Below, piece by piece: positions 52,580-61,316 of a stretch of DNA of 64,000 nt. The DNA comes from Polaribacter sp. SA4-10 (GTDB lineage: Bacteria > Bacteroidota > Bacteroidia > Flavobacteriales > Flavobacteriaceae): NCBI GenBank assembly GCA_949519155.1, contig CATIQU010000026.1, positions 1 to 64,000 of the forward strand, read 5' to 3'. The notes below the pieces were generated by a model. That model was not told the origin of the DNA. It saw only the letters and a program-made list of their open reading frames with translations, and did no database searches. The position numbers and the translations under genes were made by a program. Within the stretch, counting starts at the first letter, position 1. The number at the start of each line of letters is the position of its first letter.

Positions 52580-53515
52580 TTAACTAAATTTTTCTTTAAT
52601 TTTATTTACAATAGTCTGTGCTAATTTCGCTTTACTTTCAGAAGTCCACCCTGCAATATGGGGTGTTAAAATCACATTTTCCGCGTTGATTAAATATTGA
52701 AATGCTTCGGGTACTTGCTGTGAAAATAATTGTTCAAAGGATGATTTTTCGTACTCTAAGACATCCAAACCTGCTCCGAGTATTTTTCCAGACTGTAATC
52801 CTGTTACAACATCTTTTGTAACAACAGCAGATCCGCGTGCTGTATTTATGAGCCAGAAATTTTTTTTCATTTGTGCTATAAAAATAGCGTCTATCATATT
52901 TTTTGTATTCCTAGTGTGTGGAGTATGTAGACTTATAACATCACTTCTCTCTTGGAGTTCTTGCAAAGAAACTTGCGGACAATTTTCATCACCAACATTT
53001 TCTTTGATATCATAACAAAGTACTTCAACATCAAAACCACGAAGTTTTTTAGCAAATGATTTTCCCATGTTTCCATAACCAATGAGTCCAACTATTTTTC
53101 CATCCAACTCGATTCCACGATTTTCTTCGCGCAACCATTTTCCGGTTTTTACTTCATTATTGGCTTTGTGTAATTTATTAAAAAGTGCTAATAACATTCC
53201 TAAAGAATGTTCGCCAACCGCATTTCTGTTTCCTTCTGGAGCTGCAATTAATGTAATTTTTTTAGCGCATGCTACTTCATAATCGATGTTTTCTAAACCA
53301 GCACCAACGCGTCCAATAAACTTTAAAGTAGTTGTTTTTTTTAAAAATGAAGCATCTATTTCAAACCTACTTCTAATAATAAGTCCGTCATACAAATGAA
53401 TCTTAGCCATCACCTCTTCTTTTGAAGAGGTATAGTCTTCATCGTTCTGAAACCCCAAATCATTTAATTGACTGAGAAGTAATGGATGGTTTTTATCTAA
53501 ATGAAGAATTTTCAA
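52580..53515 (-). CDS. D-2-hydroxyacid dehydrogenase (phosphoglycerate dehydrogenase-like)
   Basis: A 311-residue NAD-dependent dehydrogenase. I choose the TTG at 53515 as start (MKILHLDKNHPLLLSQL): the ATG at 53557 would overlap panB and add 14 untypical residues. The NAD motif is GLIGYGNMGKSFAKKL (about 139-154). The catalytic Arg is in NTARGSAVV, the Glu in DVLEYE, and the His in LTPHIAGWTSESK. It resembles SerA or glycerate dehydrogenases but lacks C-terminal regulatory domains. It lies ten bases downstream of panB. Confidence 0.85.
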   Translation of the reverse strand: MKILHLDKNHPLLLSQLNDLGFQNDEDYTSSKEEVMAKIHLYDGLIIRSRFEIDASFLKKTTTLKFIGRVGAGLENIDYEVACAKKITLIAAPEGNRNAVGEHSLGMLLALFNKLHKANNEVKTGKWLREENRGIELDGKIVGLIGYGNMGKSFAKKLRGFDVEVLCYDIKENVGDENCPQVSLQELQERSDVISLHTPHTRNTKNMIDAIFIAQMKKNFWLINTARGSAVVTKDVVTGLQSGKILGAGLDVLEYEKSSFEQLFSQQVPEAFQYLINAENVILTPHIAGWTSESKAKLAQTIVNKIKEKFS

Positions 53516-53525
53516 AAGAAAGGTT

Positions 53526-54344
53526 TTAGTATTGCTCTTTATCGCTTGGGAAATCACCGCTTTTTACATCGGTTATATAGTTTTCAAAAGCACCTGTCAT
53601 TTCAGCATATAAATCTAAATATCGTCTTAAAAAACGTGGGTGAAACTCATATGTCATTCCAATCATATCATGGGTTACCAGCACTTGGCCATCAACCCCA
53701 TTTCCTGCACCAATTCCAATTACTGGAATGGTTAAGGCATCGGCTACTTTCTTTGCCAATTTTGCAGGCACCTTTTCTAATACGAGTGAAAAACAACCAA
53801 TTCTTTCTAGCATTAAGGCATCTTCCATTAATTTCTCGGCTTCCTCTTCTTCTTTTGCTCTTACGGTATAGGTGCCAAATTTATAGATCGATTGAGGTGT
53901 TAAACCCAAATGCCCCATCACTGGAATTCCAGCATTCAAGATTCGTTTGATCGATTCTTTAATTTCTTTCCCACCTTCCATTTTTATAGAATGTCCACCC
54001 GATTCTTTCATAATACGAATTGCAGAACGCAATGCTTCTTTTGGATCTGATTGGTAGCTTCCAAAAGGCAAATCTACCACCACCAAACAACGGTCTATCG
54101 CTCTTACAACGGAACTCGCGTGGTAGATCATTTGATCTAATGTAATTGGCAAAGTTGTTTCATGGCCAGCCATTACATTTGAAGCAGAATCTCCAACTAG
54201 AATTACATCAATACCTGCGCTATCAACAATTTTTGCCATGGTATAGTCGTAAGCGGTTAACATTGAAATTTTCTCACCATTCGCCTTCATATCAATCAAA
54301 GATTTCACGGTAACTCTCTTATACTGCTTTTTTGCTACAGACAT
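53526..54344 (-). CDS. panB: 3-methyl-2-oxobutanoate hydroxymethyltransferase
   Basis: A 272-residue TIM-barrel enzyme making ketopantoate for pantothenate/CoA synthesis. Landmarks are [30 protein letters not shown] (metal-binding Asp), [18 protein letters not shown], the catalytic Glu segment IKMEGGKE and [24 protein letters not shown]. The length is standard. Its supply of CoA precursors is relevant to the acyl-carrier chemistry elsewhere in the window, but no linkage is implied. Confidence 0.96.
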   Translation of the reverse strand: MSVAKKQYKRVTVKSLIDMKANGEKISMLTAYDYTMAKIVDSAGIDVILVGDSASNVMAGHETTLPITLDQMIYHASSVVRAIDRCLVVVDLPFGSYQSDPKEALRSAIRIMKESGGHSIKMEGGKEIKESIKRILNAGIPVMGHLGLTPQSIYKFGTYTVRAKEEEEAEKLMEDALMLERIGCFSLVLEKVPAKLAKKVADALTIPVIGIGAGNGVDGQVLVTHDMIGMTYEFHPRFLRRYLDLYAEMTGAFENYITDVKSGDFPSDKEQY

Positions 54345-54481
54345 ATTTTGTATTATTTTTATGAGGTAAAAGTACTAAATAAACTACGATAATAGTAGCG
54401 TTATTTTTTTAGTAAAAAGGAGCCTTTTATTTTTTGTTTCTTCCTTTTTATGTAGTTTTAACATATAAAATATAGAAACCG

Positions 54482-54958
54482 ATGATGAAATCATTTACAT
54501 GTTGCTTAATGCTCTTTTTTGCCTTTACATCGACAGCACAAAATAACTCAGAAGAAACCACTATTAAAGAAGTAATTGCTACTTTTTTTAGAGGCCTTCA
54601 TAAAGGGGATAGCGCTGTTGTTGCAAAAACCTTTCACAAAGACATAAAGATTCAAACAACGAACACTCAAAAAGGGAAGAATATCTTAACAACCGAAACT
54701 AAAATTAAACTATTAACAAGCATTGCAGATAAAAACCCAGCACATGTTTATTTTGAAAAATTACTCTCTATGCATGTTCAAATTGATGGAAACTTAGCTG
54801 CTGTTTGGACACCTTACGAGTTTTACTTTAACGGAGCCTTTAGTCATTGTGGAGCCAACTCATTTCAACTCTTTAATAATAATGGTCTTTGGCAGATTAC
54901 TTACCTTATTGATATGCGAAGAAGAACCAATCGTAAAGCACTTCAAAATAAAAAATAA
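54482..54958 (+). CDS. secreted SnoaL/NTF2-like (DUF4440-type) protein
   Basis: A 158-residue exported protein. The signal peptide (MMKSFTCCLMLFFAFTSTAQ) is followed by a small cone-shaped NTF2 fold: ETTIKEVIATFFRGLHKGDSAVVAKTFHKDIKIQT and NSFQLFNNNGLWQITYLIDMRRR. ATG 54485 could also be the start. The role of periplasmic members is unknown. Confidence 0.8.
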   Translation: MMKSFTCCLMLFFAFTSTAQNNSEETTIKEVIATFFRGLHKGDSAVVAKTFHKDIKIQTTNTQKGKNILTTETKIKLLTSIADKNPAHVYFEKLLSMHVQIDGNLAAVWTPYEFYFNGAFSHCGANSFQLFNNNGLWQITYLIDMRRRTNRKALQNKK

Positions 54959-54996
54959 CAGTATATTTCGTACTTTAAAAATCAAGATTAGCCCGT

Positions 54997-55635
54997 ATGT
55001 TTTTAACAGAGAATATAGATAATTATGTAGTTGCACATTCCCAAGAAGAACCTAAAATTCTTCAAGAATTAACCAAAGAAACTTGGCAAAAAATACTCAA
55101 CCCAAGAATGATAAGCGGTGCATACCAGGGGCGCGTATTGTCTATGATCTCGAAATTGATTCAACCTAAAAACGTTTTAGAGATCGGAACTTTTACGGGA
55201 TATTCTGCATTGTCTATTGCGGAAGGATTGCCAAAAGAGGGTGCTATTATTACGATTGATAGAAATGAGGAATTGGCGGAGTTACAGAAAAAGTATTTTG
55301 ATAAATCAGACTACAAAAAACAGATTCAAACTTTTGTTGGAAATGCAATAGAAATTATTCCAACTCTTACGGAAAAATTTGATTTGGTTTTTATTGATGC
55401 AGACAAGTCCAATTATACCAATTACTTTCATTTAATTATTGATAAAATGAATTCGGGTGGAATTATTTTATCGGACAATGTGCTTTGGTATGGTAAGGTT
55501 GCAGAAAAAGCGAACGAGAAAGATGTGGATACAATTGCATTACAAGCCTACAATACATTACTAAATACCGATGACCGTATAGAAACAGTGATGCTTCCGA
55601 TAAGAGATGGATTGACAATAAGTCGTGTGAAATAA
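54997..55635 (+). CDS. O-methyltransferase (CCoAOMT-like)
   Basis: A 212-residue SAM methyltransferase of the caffeoyl-CoA/catechol OMT family. The SAM motif is VLEIGTFTGYSALSIAEGL (about residues 60-78), the strand-2 acid is in ITIDRNEELAEL, and the metal-binding segment is LVFIDADKSNYTNY with ILSDNVLWYGKV. It needs a divalent cation and methylates a catechol-type hydroxyl. Whether it modifies the polyketide product cannot be said, as it is 34 kb away. Confidence 0.9.
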   Translation: MFLTENIDNYVVAHSQEEPKILQELTKETWQKILNPRMISGAYQGRVLSMISKLIQPKNVLEIGTFTGYSALSIAEGLPKEGAIITIDRNEELAELQKKYFDKSDYKKQIQTFVGNAIEIIPTLTEKFDLVFIDADKSNYTNYFHLIIDKMNSGGIILSDNVLWYGKVAEKANEKDVDTIALQAYNTLLNTDDRIETVMLPIRDGLTISRVK

Positions 55636-55679
55636 CTTTTATAAAGAAGCACTAAGGGACAAAAACAATAAAATAAAAC

Positions 55680-55961
55680 TTAAAAATTGCGTTTAATAGG
55701 TCCTGTAAAATCGTCAACATTACTTCTTACAGAATCAATTTTTTTCTTAATATCTTTTGCCAAATCAGTGTCAATGCCTTGATTTTTTGCGCTGTCATTA
55801 ATTTCTTTCTTAATGTCGTTTGTTGCGTCTTTTACTTGACGAATCCCTTTTCCTAAGCCTCGGGCAATTTCAGGTATTTTATCTGCACCAAAAACCATCA
55901 CGACAATTAATAAAATCACAAAAATTTCTGGACCTCCAATAAATAAAAAAGTTGTTTTCAT
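55680..55961 (-). CDS. Sec-independent translocase TatA/TatB-type protein
   Basis: A 93-residue protein starting [20 protein letters not shown], with one helix, the [31 protein letters not shown] amphipathic segment and a charged C-terminus. It is longer than the tatA product at 40757, so it may act as the TatB-like partner or a second TatA. The start at 55961 is fixed by a good promoter just upstream; an ATG at 56054 lies before that promoter. No tatC is in the window. Confidence 0.88.
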   Translation of the reverse strand: MKTTFLFIGGPEIFVILLIVVMVFGADKIPEIARGLGKGIRQVKDATNDIKKEINDSAKNQGIDTDLAKDIKKKIDSVRSNVDDFTGPIKRNF

Positions 55962-55968
55962 CTGTTGA

Positions 55969-55997
55969 CAAAGATAGAAAAAAGCGAATAAAAACAA
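55969..55997 (-). promoter_or_regulatory. promoter of the second tat gene
   Basis: On the minus strand a TTG (55997-55995), an 18-base spacer and TATCTTTG (55976-55969) match the full Bacteroidota promoter TTG-N17-23-TAnnTTTG. The ATG starts only eight bases after the box, so the message is probably leaderless or has a leader of a base or two. Confidence 0.75.
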
Positions 55998-56089
55998 GTG
56001 TTTAATAACGGTTATGAAAATATGATTTTTAAAGATGAACAAAAACTTAATCAAAATGCCTTAAATCAGATAATTAAATAATTGTAGAT

Positions 56090-56150
56090 CCCTGAAAACA
56101 GTGATTCATCCCTGAAAGTAGTGAGTTTGAAATTTCACTGTTTACAGGGA
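56090..56150. repeat. cluster of short direct and inverted repeats
   Basis: CCCTGAAAACAGTGA (56090-56104) and CCCTGAAAGTAGTGA (56110-56124) are direct repeats spaced 20 bases apart (thirteen of fifteen positions identical). TCACTGTTTACAGGG (56135-56149) is an inverted copy. They lie in the gap between the tat gene and the unknown lipoprotein gene, so they may be operators for a regulator or the remains of a small element. Confidence 0.6.
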
Positions 56151-56263
56151 TTAACAAGTGCTTTCTTATTTTTTATTTTTGAAGAAAAAAACATCCATTT
56201 ATTGAACTCAATATTTTTATAACAGTTCAATTGTTAATTTCAATAAACCTAAAATAAAACAAT

Positions 56264-56869
56264 ATGAAATCTATTATACCATTAATTATGATTCCTCTTT
56301 TTTTTATTTCATGTAATAATAATGAAACTATTAACAATGAAATTACATTAGATAAAGCAGAAATAAGATCTTTTTTAAAGAAAAGGAATCCAAATTATAG
56401 TTTTCCAAAAGAAAGTGAAAACAACTTTTCAAGAAATTTAAAACCCGAATTAGAACCTCTTTATTTAAATAATTTAAAAGAATTAGAAGAGTTTTTAGAT
56501 AAAATTGACGCAATGAAAAGCGAAAATTATAGTAGAACTTCGATTACACATGTTCCTCTCGAGAATGGTGGTAATGGGAATAACCCAGGAAGGTATAAGA
56601 TTACAAGATCTAGAGGCTTTTGGGTTTATCATAATACAATATTTTATGTTGATGAGCCGTGTGTGGGATCAGGTATAAATTCTTACACATCAGGCTATAG
56701 TCTTGGGTTAAGTTATTCTCATATATCAGGAACAATTACGACGAATTACTCAAACATAAGTTACACTCTTACAGGGATGTATAGCTATAGTGTTTTTATT
56801 AACGGGATTGGAACCTACTGGAACGAAGAGGTCTATTATACAGGAACACATGATTGTCCTAATTTATAG
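56264..56869 (+). CDS. unknown lipoprotein
   Basis: A 201-residue protein with a clear lipoprotein signal (MKSIIPLIMIPLFFISC, lipobox Cys17). Residues 20-90 are charged and helical (LKELEEFLDKIDAMK). The C-terminal half, from about residue 115, is rich in Tyr, Ser, Gly and Thr with two cysteines (EPCVGSG and THDCPNL) that could form a disulfide. No family recognised. It stands alone beside a repeat cluster and looks like an accessory gene. Confidence 0.65.
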   Translation: MKSIIPLIMIPLFFISCNNNETINNEITLDKAEIRSFLKKRNPNYSFPKESENNFSRNLKPELEPLYLNNLKELEEFLDKIDAMKSENYSRTSITHVPLENGGNGNNPGRYKITRSRGFWVYHNTIFYVDEPCVGSGINSYTSGYSLGLSYSHISGTITTNYSNISYTLTGMYSYSVFINGIGTYWNEEVYYTGTHDCPNL

Positions 56870-56974
56870 TTAAGACAATTACAAATTCAATTGGCACTAA
56901 CATATCGACACTGCTGATGCGTGTTTTTTAAATATAAATTATTAACAGTATTTTAGTAAAAAAATAAAACCAAT

Positions 56975-57106
56975 ATGGAAACAACAATAAACGATTTTAG
57001 TTGGACGCTTATTTTATGGCAAACATCTCAATTCTTATTATTAGGAACTCTTATTTATTTTCTATTTAAGATATATAAAAGATTAAAGAAGAAAAACAAA
57101 AATTAG
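56975..57106 (+). CDS. short membrane protein of unknown function
   Basis: A 43-codon frame from ATG 56975 to TAG 57106. The translation has a single hydrophobic helix (LWQTSQFLLLGTLIYFLF) and a very basic tail (KIYKRLKKKNKN), the form of a small inner-membrane protein. It overlaps the mutS stop by four bases on the opposite strand. Coding is supported by composition and topology only. Confidence 0.45.
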   Translation: METTINDFSWTLILWQTSQFLLLGTLIYFLFKIYKRLKKKNKN

Positions 57107-59733
57107 TTTTTTGACAACATTCGTTTAATTTCATTCAATTTCATTAAAGCTTCAATAGGTGTTAGTGCATCAATATTCGTGGCCAATATTTCCTCTTTGA
57201 TGTTTTCTAGCAATGGGTCGTCCAATTGAAAAAAGCTCAACTGTATTTCTTCATGTTGCGCCTGTTTTAACACTTCTTTTACTTCAGCGTTTTTATTGTT
57301 TTTTTCAAGCTTTTCCAATATTTTATTTGCTCTATGAATCACTACATTTGGCATTCCTGCAAGTTTTGCAACATGAATTCCAAAACTATGATTGCTTCCG
57401 CCAGAAACCAGTTTTCGTAAGAACACAATACTGTCTTTGAGTTCTTTTACAGACACATTAAAGTTTTTAATATGCTCAAAAGTTGCTGTCATTTCATTGA
57501 GTTCATGGTAATGCGTCGCAAAGAGTGTTTTTGGTTTTGAAGGATGTTCGTGTAAGAATTCTGAAATTGCCCAAGCAATTGAAATTCCATCATAAGTAGA
57601 AGTTCCACGACCAATTTCATCCAACAAGACCAAGCTGCGCTCCGAAATATTATTTAGAATGGAAGCGGTTTCATTCATTTCAACCATAAAGGTAGACTCT
57701 CCCATAGAAATGTTGTCACTGGCACCTACTCTAGTGAAAATTTTATCTACAATTCCTATTTTTGCGTTTTGTGCAGGGACATAACTCCCCATTTGTGCCA
57801 ATAAAACAATCAATGCAGTTTGCCTTAAAATAGCAGATTTACCAGACATATTGGGTCCAGTTATCATGATAATTTGTTGTTGATTTTGATTGAGCACCAC
57901 ATCGTTTGCAATGTAATTTTGATCTATGGGCAATTGTTTCTCAATAACAGGGTGTCTTCCGTTTTTAATTTCCAAATCGGTAGATTCATCCATTTGTGGA
58001 CGCACATAATTGTTATCAACCGCTAATACTGAAAAAGACAATAAACAGTCTATTTTTGAAATAATTTGCGCATTTTCTTGCACTTTTTGTACAAATTGAA
58101 TGATATTTTGTAATAATTGAGAAAAAAGATCTTGCTCTATTTTTTGAATTTTCTCCTCTGCCCCTAGTATTTTTGTTTCGTATTCTTTTAATTCTTCAGT
58201 AATGTAGCGCTCTGCATTGACCAGTGTTTGTTTCCGAATCCAAGCTTCAGGAACTTTCTCTTTATGGGTGTTTCTAACTTCAATATAATATCCAAAAACG
58301 TTGTTGAATGCAATTTTTAAACTAGAAATCCCAGTACTTTCTGTTTCGCGTTTTAGCATTTGGTCTAAATACTGTTTTCCAGAGTTGGAAATGGCACGTA
58401 AATCATCCAACTCTTGGTGTACTCCAGTAGCAATTGCATTTCCTTTATTAATGTTTACAGGAGCATCTTCAAATAGTGTTTTGGTGATTTTCGCAATTAA
58501 TGCCTCGCAAGTGTGTAATTGATTTCCGAGTTCTTTAACGGTTTTATTATTGCTTTTTTCAGCAGCATTTTTTATCGGTAGAATCGCTTTCAAAGAGTTT
58601 TTTAATAAGACAATTTCTCTCGGAGAAGCTTTTGCAGTTGCTACCTTGGAAATTAATCTTTCTAAATCGGAAATTTGTTTTAATTGATAGGTTACGGTTT
58701 CCGAAAAGGCTTCTGAGTCGATAAAAAACTTTACAAGCTCATGACGCTTTCTAATGGTGTCGATATTCTTTAAAGGAAGTGCCAACCATCGTTTTAGCAA
58801 CCTTCCACCCATTGGTGAAATGGTTTTGTCAATGACATTTAAAAGGGTGACTGCATTTACCGAATTCGGATTGTACAATTCTAAGTTTCTGACCGTAAAA
58901 CGATCCATCCAAACATAATTATCTTCAGCAATTCGACTGATCGATTGAATGTGTTTTAATCGTTTATGTTGAGTTTCCGACAAATAATACAGAACAGCAC
59001 CTGCTGCTATAATTCCGTATTTCAAATCCTGAACCCCAAAGCCTTTCAAGCTTTTAACATCAAAATGATTTTGTAGTGTTTCCTGGGCATATTCTGGTTG
59101 AAAAACCCAGTCGTCTAAATAAAACGTGTAATACCTATTTTCAAAAAGCGCTAAGAACTGTTGCTTGTGTTGTTTTTGAACCAGAACTTCACTTGGACTA
59201 AAGTTTTGTAGTAATTTATCTATGTATTCAGCGTTTCCCTGTGCGGTTAAATATTCGCCCGTTGAAATGTCTAAAAACGAGATTCCAAGTTGTTTTTTTG
59301 TTGCTGAGCGTGTCGAAGTATCAAAATGAACGGCCGCTAAAAAGTTATTTGTTTTAGTGTTTAGTACTTCATCATTTAAAGAGACTCCAGGGGTAACTAG
59401 CTCGGTAACACCTCTCTTTACAATGGTTTTGGTCATTTTTGGATCTTCCAATTGATCACAAATTGCAACCCGCATTCCTGATTTGACTAATTTTGGCAAA
59501 TAGGTGTTTAAAGAATGGTGCGGAAACCCCGCTAAAGCGGTTTCAGTTTCGCTACCAGCACCTCTTTTTGTGAGAATAATTCCCAAAACGTGTGCTGCCT
59601 TTTTGGCGTCTTCACCAAAGGTTTCGTAAAAATCGCCCACACGAAATAACAACATTGCATCTGGATATTTCACCTTTATAGCATTGTATTGTTTCATTAA
59701 CGGAGTTACCTTTTTAGGAGTGCTTTTTGCCAA
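57103..59733 (-). CDS. mutS: DNA mismatch repair protein MutS
   Basis: An 876-residue mismatch sensor and ATPase. The mismatch-binding motif is LLFRVGDFYETFGEDA (Phe-x-Glu, about residues 28-43). The ATPase has Walker A TGPNMSGKSA and Walker B LVLLDEIGRGTSTYDG. The start is TTG at 59733 (MAKSTPKKVTPLMKQY); the next ATG (59697) would remove the usual MutS lead-in. In the connector region, HFDTSTRSATKKQLGISFLD appears to carry an in-frame insert of about eight residues whose DNA (59304-59318) matches the REP word of the polyketide cluster with one mismatch. Confidence 0.95.
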   Translation of the reverse strand: MAKSTPKKVTPLMKQYNAIKVKYPDAMLLFRVGDFYETFGEDAKKAAHVLGIILTKRGAGSETETALAGFPHHSLNTYLPKLVKSGMRVAICDQLEDPKMTKTIVKRGVTELVTPGVSLNDEVLNTKTNNFLAAVHFDTSTRSATKKQLGISFLDISTGEYLTAQGNAEYIDKLLQNFSPSEVLVQKQHKQQFLALFENRYYTFYLDDWVFQPEYAQETLQNHFDVKSLKGFGVQDLKYGIIAAGAVLYYLSETQHKRLKHIQSISRIAEDNYVWMDRFTVRNLELYNPNSVNAVTLLNVIDKTISPMGGRLLKRWLALPLKNIDTIRKRHELVKFFIDSEAFSETVTYQLKQISDLERLISKVATAKASPREIVLLKNSLKAILPIKNAAEKSNNKTVKELGNQLHTCEALIAKITKTLFEDAPVNINKGNAIATGVHQELDDLRAISNSGKQYLDQMLKRETESTGISSLKIAFNNVFGYYIEVRNTHKEKVPEAWIRKQTLVNAERYITEELKEYETKILGAEEKIQKIEQDLFSQLLQNIIQFVQKVQENAQIISKIDCLLSFSVLAVDNNYVRPQMDESTDLEIKNGRHPVIEKQLPIDQNYIANDVVLNQNQQQIIMITGPNMSGKSAILRQTALIVLLAQMGSYVPAQNAKIGIVDKIFTRVGASDNISMGESTFMVEMNETASILNNISERSLVLLDEIGRGTSTYDGISIAWAISEFLHEHPSKPKTLFATHYHELNEMTATFEHIKNFNVSVKELKDSIVFLRKLVSGGSNHSFGIHVAKLAGMPNVVIHRANKILEKLEKNNKNAEVKEVLKQAQHEEIQLSFFQLDDPLLENIKEEILATNIDALTPIEALMKLNEIKRMLSKN
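59304..59318 (-). repeat. single REP-like word inside mutS
   Basis: CTGAGCGTGTCGAAG differs at one of fifteen positions from CTGAGCTTGTCGAAG, the terminal repeat of the REPIN-like elements at 14244-14979. It encodes part of the in-frame insert DTSTRSAT in MutS. No partner inverted repeat was found nearby, so this is a solo REP or a chance match. Confidence 0.5.
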
Positions 59734-59760
59734 TTTTTTGGAAATTTTCAGTTAGTTTTG
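59727..59760 (+). promoter_or_regulatory. promoter of the TrmH-type gene
   Basis: TTG at 59727-59729, a 23-base spacer and TAGTTTTG at 59753-59760 fit TTG-N17-23-TAnnTTTG at the upper spacing limit. The ATG follows 37 bases later. Confidence 0.5.
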
Positions 59761-59797
59761 TGACGATAGATATTCGCGTTTAAAGATATAATTTTTT

Positions 59798-60325
59798 ATG
59801 AGAAAACTAAAGAATAACGAGTTAAATAGAATCAGCGTAGCGGAGTTTAAAACAACCTCCAAAACCCCTTTAATTGTCGTTTTAGACAATATCAGGAGTT
59901 TGAACAATATTGGTTCTGTTTTTAGAACCTCAGATGCTTTTTTGATAGAGAAAATATATTTGTGTGGTATTACCGCAACACCACCCAACAAAGACATTCA
60001 TAGAACTGCTTTAGGCGCAACGGAATCTGTTGCTTGGGAATATGTTGAAGACACCCTCACATTGATTAAAAAGCTAAAAGAAGAAAAAATTAAAGTACTA
60101 GCAATAGAGCAAGCAGAGAACAGTACAAAGTTAGATACATTTCATCCAATAAAAGGAGAAACGTATGCGATTGTTATGGGAAATGAAGTAAAGGGTGTTC
60201 AGCAAGAAGTTGTGGATGCATCCGATCTTTGCATTGAAATTCCGCAATTAGGCACCAAACATTCTTTAAATATTTCTGTTACTACTGGGGTTGTTTTATG
60301 GGACTTGTTTCAAAAAATGCAATAG
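59798..60325 (+). CDS. TrmH family RNA 2'-O-methyltransferase (SPOUT)
   Basis: A 175-residue SpoU-type methyltransferase with the three conserved SPOUT motifs: NIRSLNNIGSVFRTSDAF (motif 1), YAIVMGNEVKGVQQEV (motif 2) and EIPQLGTKHSLNISVTTGVV (motif 3). It should methylate a ribose 2'-OH in tRNA or rRNA. It has no extra RNA-binding domain. It is divergent from mutS. Confidence 0.9.
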   Translation: MRKLKNNELNRISVAEFKTTSKTPLIVVLDNIRSLNNIGSVFRTSDAFLIEKIYLCGITATPPNKDIHRTALGATESVAWEYVEDTLTLIKKLKEEKIKVLAIEQAENSTKLDTFHPIKGETYAIVMGNEVKGVQQEVVDASDLCIEIPQLGTKHSLNISVTTGVVLWDLFQKMQ

Positions 60326-60446
60326 ATATTTTTTAACTAAGGGGATTTTTTTAATTTTATCGTGTTTATAAAATGTCGTCGTGCTTCAGCACGGTTTCTC
60401 AGATTGACTCATTTTTAATTTTAGAAAATAACTAAACTCCCTCGAT

Positions 60447-61115
60447 ATGGCGTCTAAAACAAGAATATTAATTGTTGATGATCATCAATTAGTAATTTTA
60501 TATTCTTTAACAAAAATTGGAAATTTCGACGTAATCACCACCAATACCTGTGATGACGCTCTTGAATTAATTTTAAAACACCAAAACAATCATCCATTTC
60601 AAATAGTTTTGACAGATTTAAGTTTTGACAACGGCACTAAAGCCACAAAACTAAATGGAGGCGAAGCGTTAATAAAAGCAATTAAAAATCAAAACATTGC
60701 TATTAAAATAGGGGTTATTACTGGGCATGTAGAAACCAATAGAATTTATAATGTCATCCAGAATTTAAATCCCGACGCCTATTTAATAAAAAGCAAATGT
60801 GGCGTGACTGAACTTGGTTTTGCAATTGAAAAAATGCGTGCGAATGACTTTTATTATTCCCATGAAGTTCATCAAAAAATAATGAGACGAAACATTCTTC
60901 AAATTCAAATGGATGAGGTTGCTATTCAGGTATTAAAAGAACTACCTAATCACACTAAGATTAGTAATTTAGAAGGGGTGATTCTTAAAAATGATGGCTC
61001 TGTCATTAAACTTCGTTCAATTGAAACAAAACTATCCAATCTTAGAGCAGATTTGAATGCAAATAATAATACAGATTTAATTTTAAAGGCTAAAGAGCTG
61101 GGTATTATCGACTAA
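60447..61115 (+). CDS. NarL-type response regulator, apparently orphan
   Basis: A 222-residue regulator. The receiver domain has the acidic pair DDHQ (11-12), phospho-acceptor Asp57 in VLTDLSF, Thr92 in ITGH and Lys115 in YLIKSK; the segment after Asp57 (DNGTKATKLNGGEAL) is longer than usual. The C-terminal 75 residues resemble a LuxR-type helix-turn-helix in a modified form (RSIETKLSNLRADLNANNNTDLI). No histidine kinase is encoded beside it, so its partner is elsewhere. Confidence 0.82.
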   Translation: MASKTRILIVDDHQLVILYSLTKIGNFDVITTNTCDDALELILKHQNNHPFQIVLTDLSFDNGTKATKLNGGEALIKAIKNQNIAIKIGVITGHVETNRIYNVIQNLNPDAYLIKSKCGVTELGFAIEKMRANDFYYSHEVHQKIMRRNILQIQMDEVAIQVLKELPNHTKISNLEGVILKNDGSVIKLRSIETKLSNLRADLNANNNTDLILKAKELGIID

Positions 61116-61316
61116 CAAATCACCTGCGGTAACCCGCAATTTAATATGTATGTTTCCGATACATAAAACTCGTTTTCTACATTATGTTTGTAGAGTGTAA
61201 TTAATTTTTCACAGTAGTTTTAGAACTATTATGGGAAAAATTGCTATAAAACTTAACGGGAGTAAGTGGATTTGAAAAAGAAGAAAACCCTTCAGGAAAC
61301 TGATGGATTTTTTTGT

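Noticed and set aside
53501..53950. Plus-strand frame of 149 codons over the panB / dehydrogenase junction
   Set aside because: Leucine/histidine-rich antisense frame across two well-supported genes.
60371..60392. Small hairpin (CGTGCTTCAGCACG) after the TrmH-type gene
   Set aside because: Six-bp stem with a two-base loop and no T-run; too weak to call a terminator or REP.
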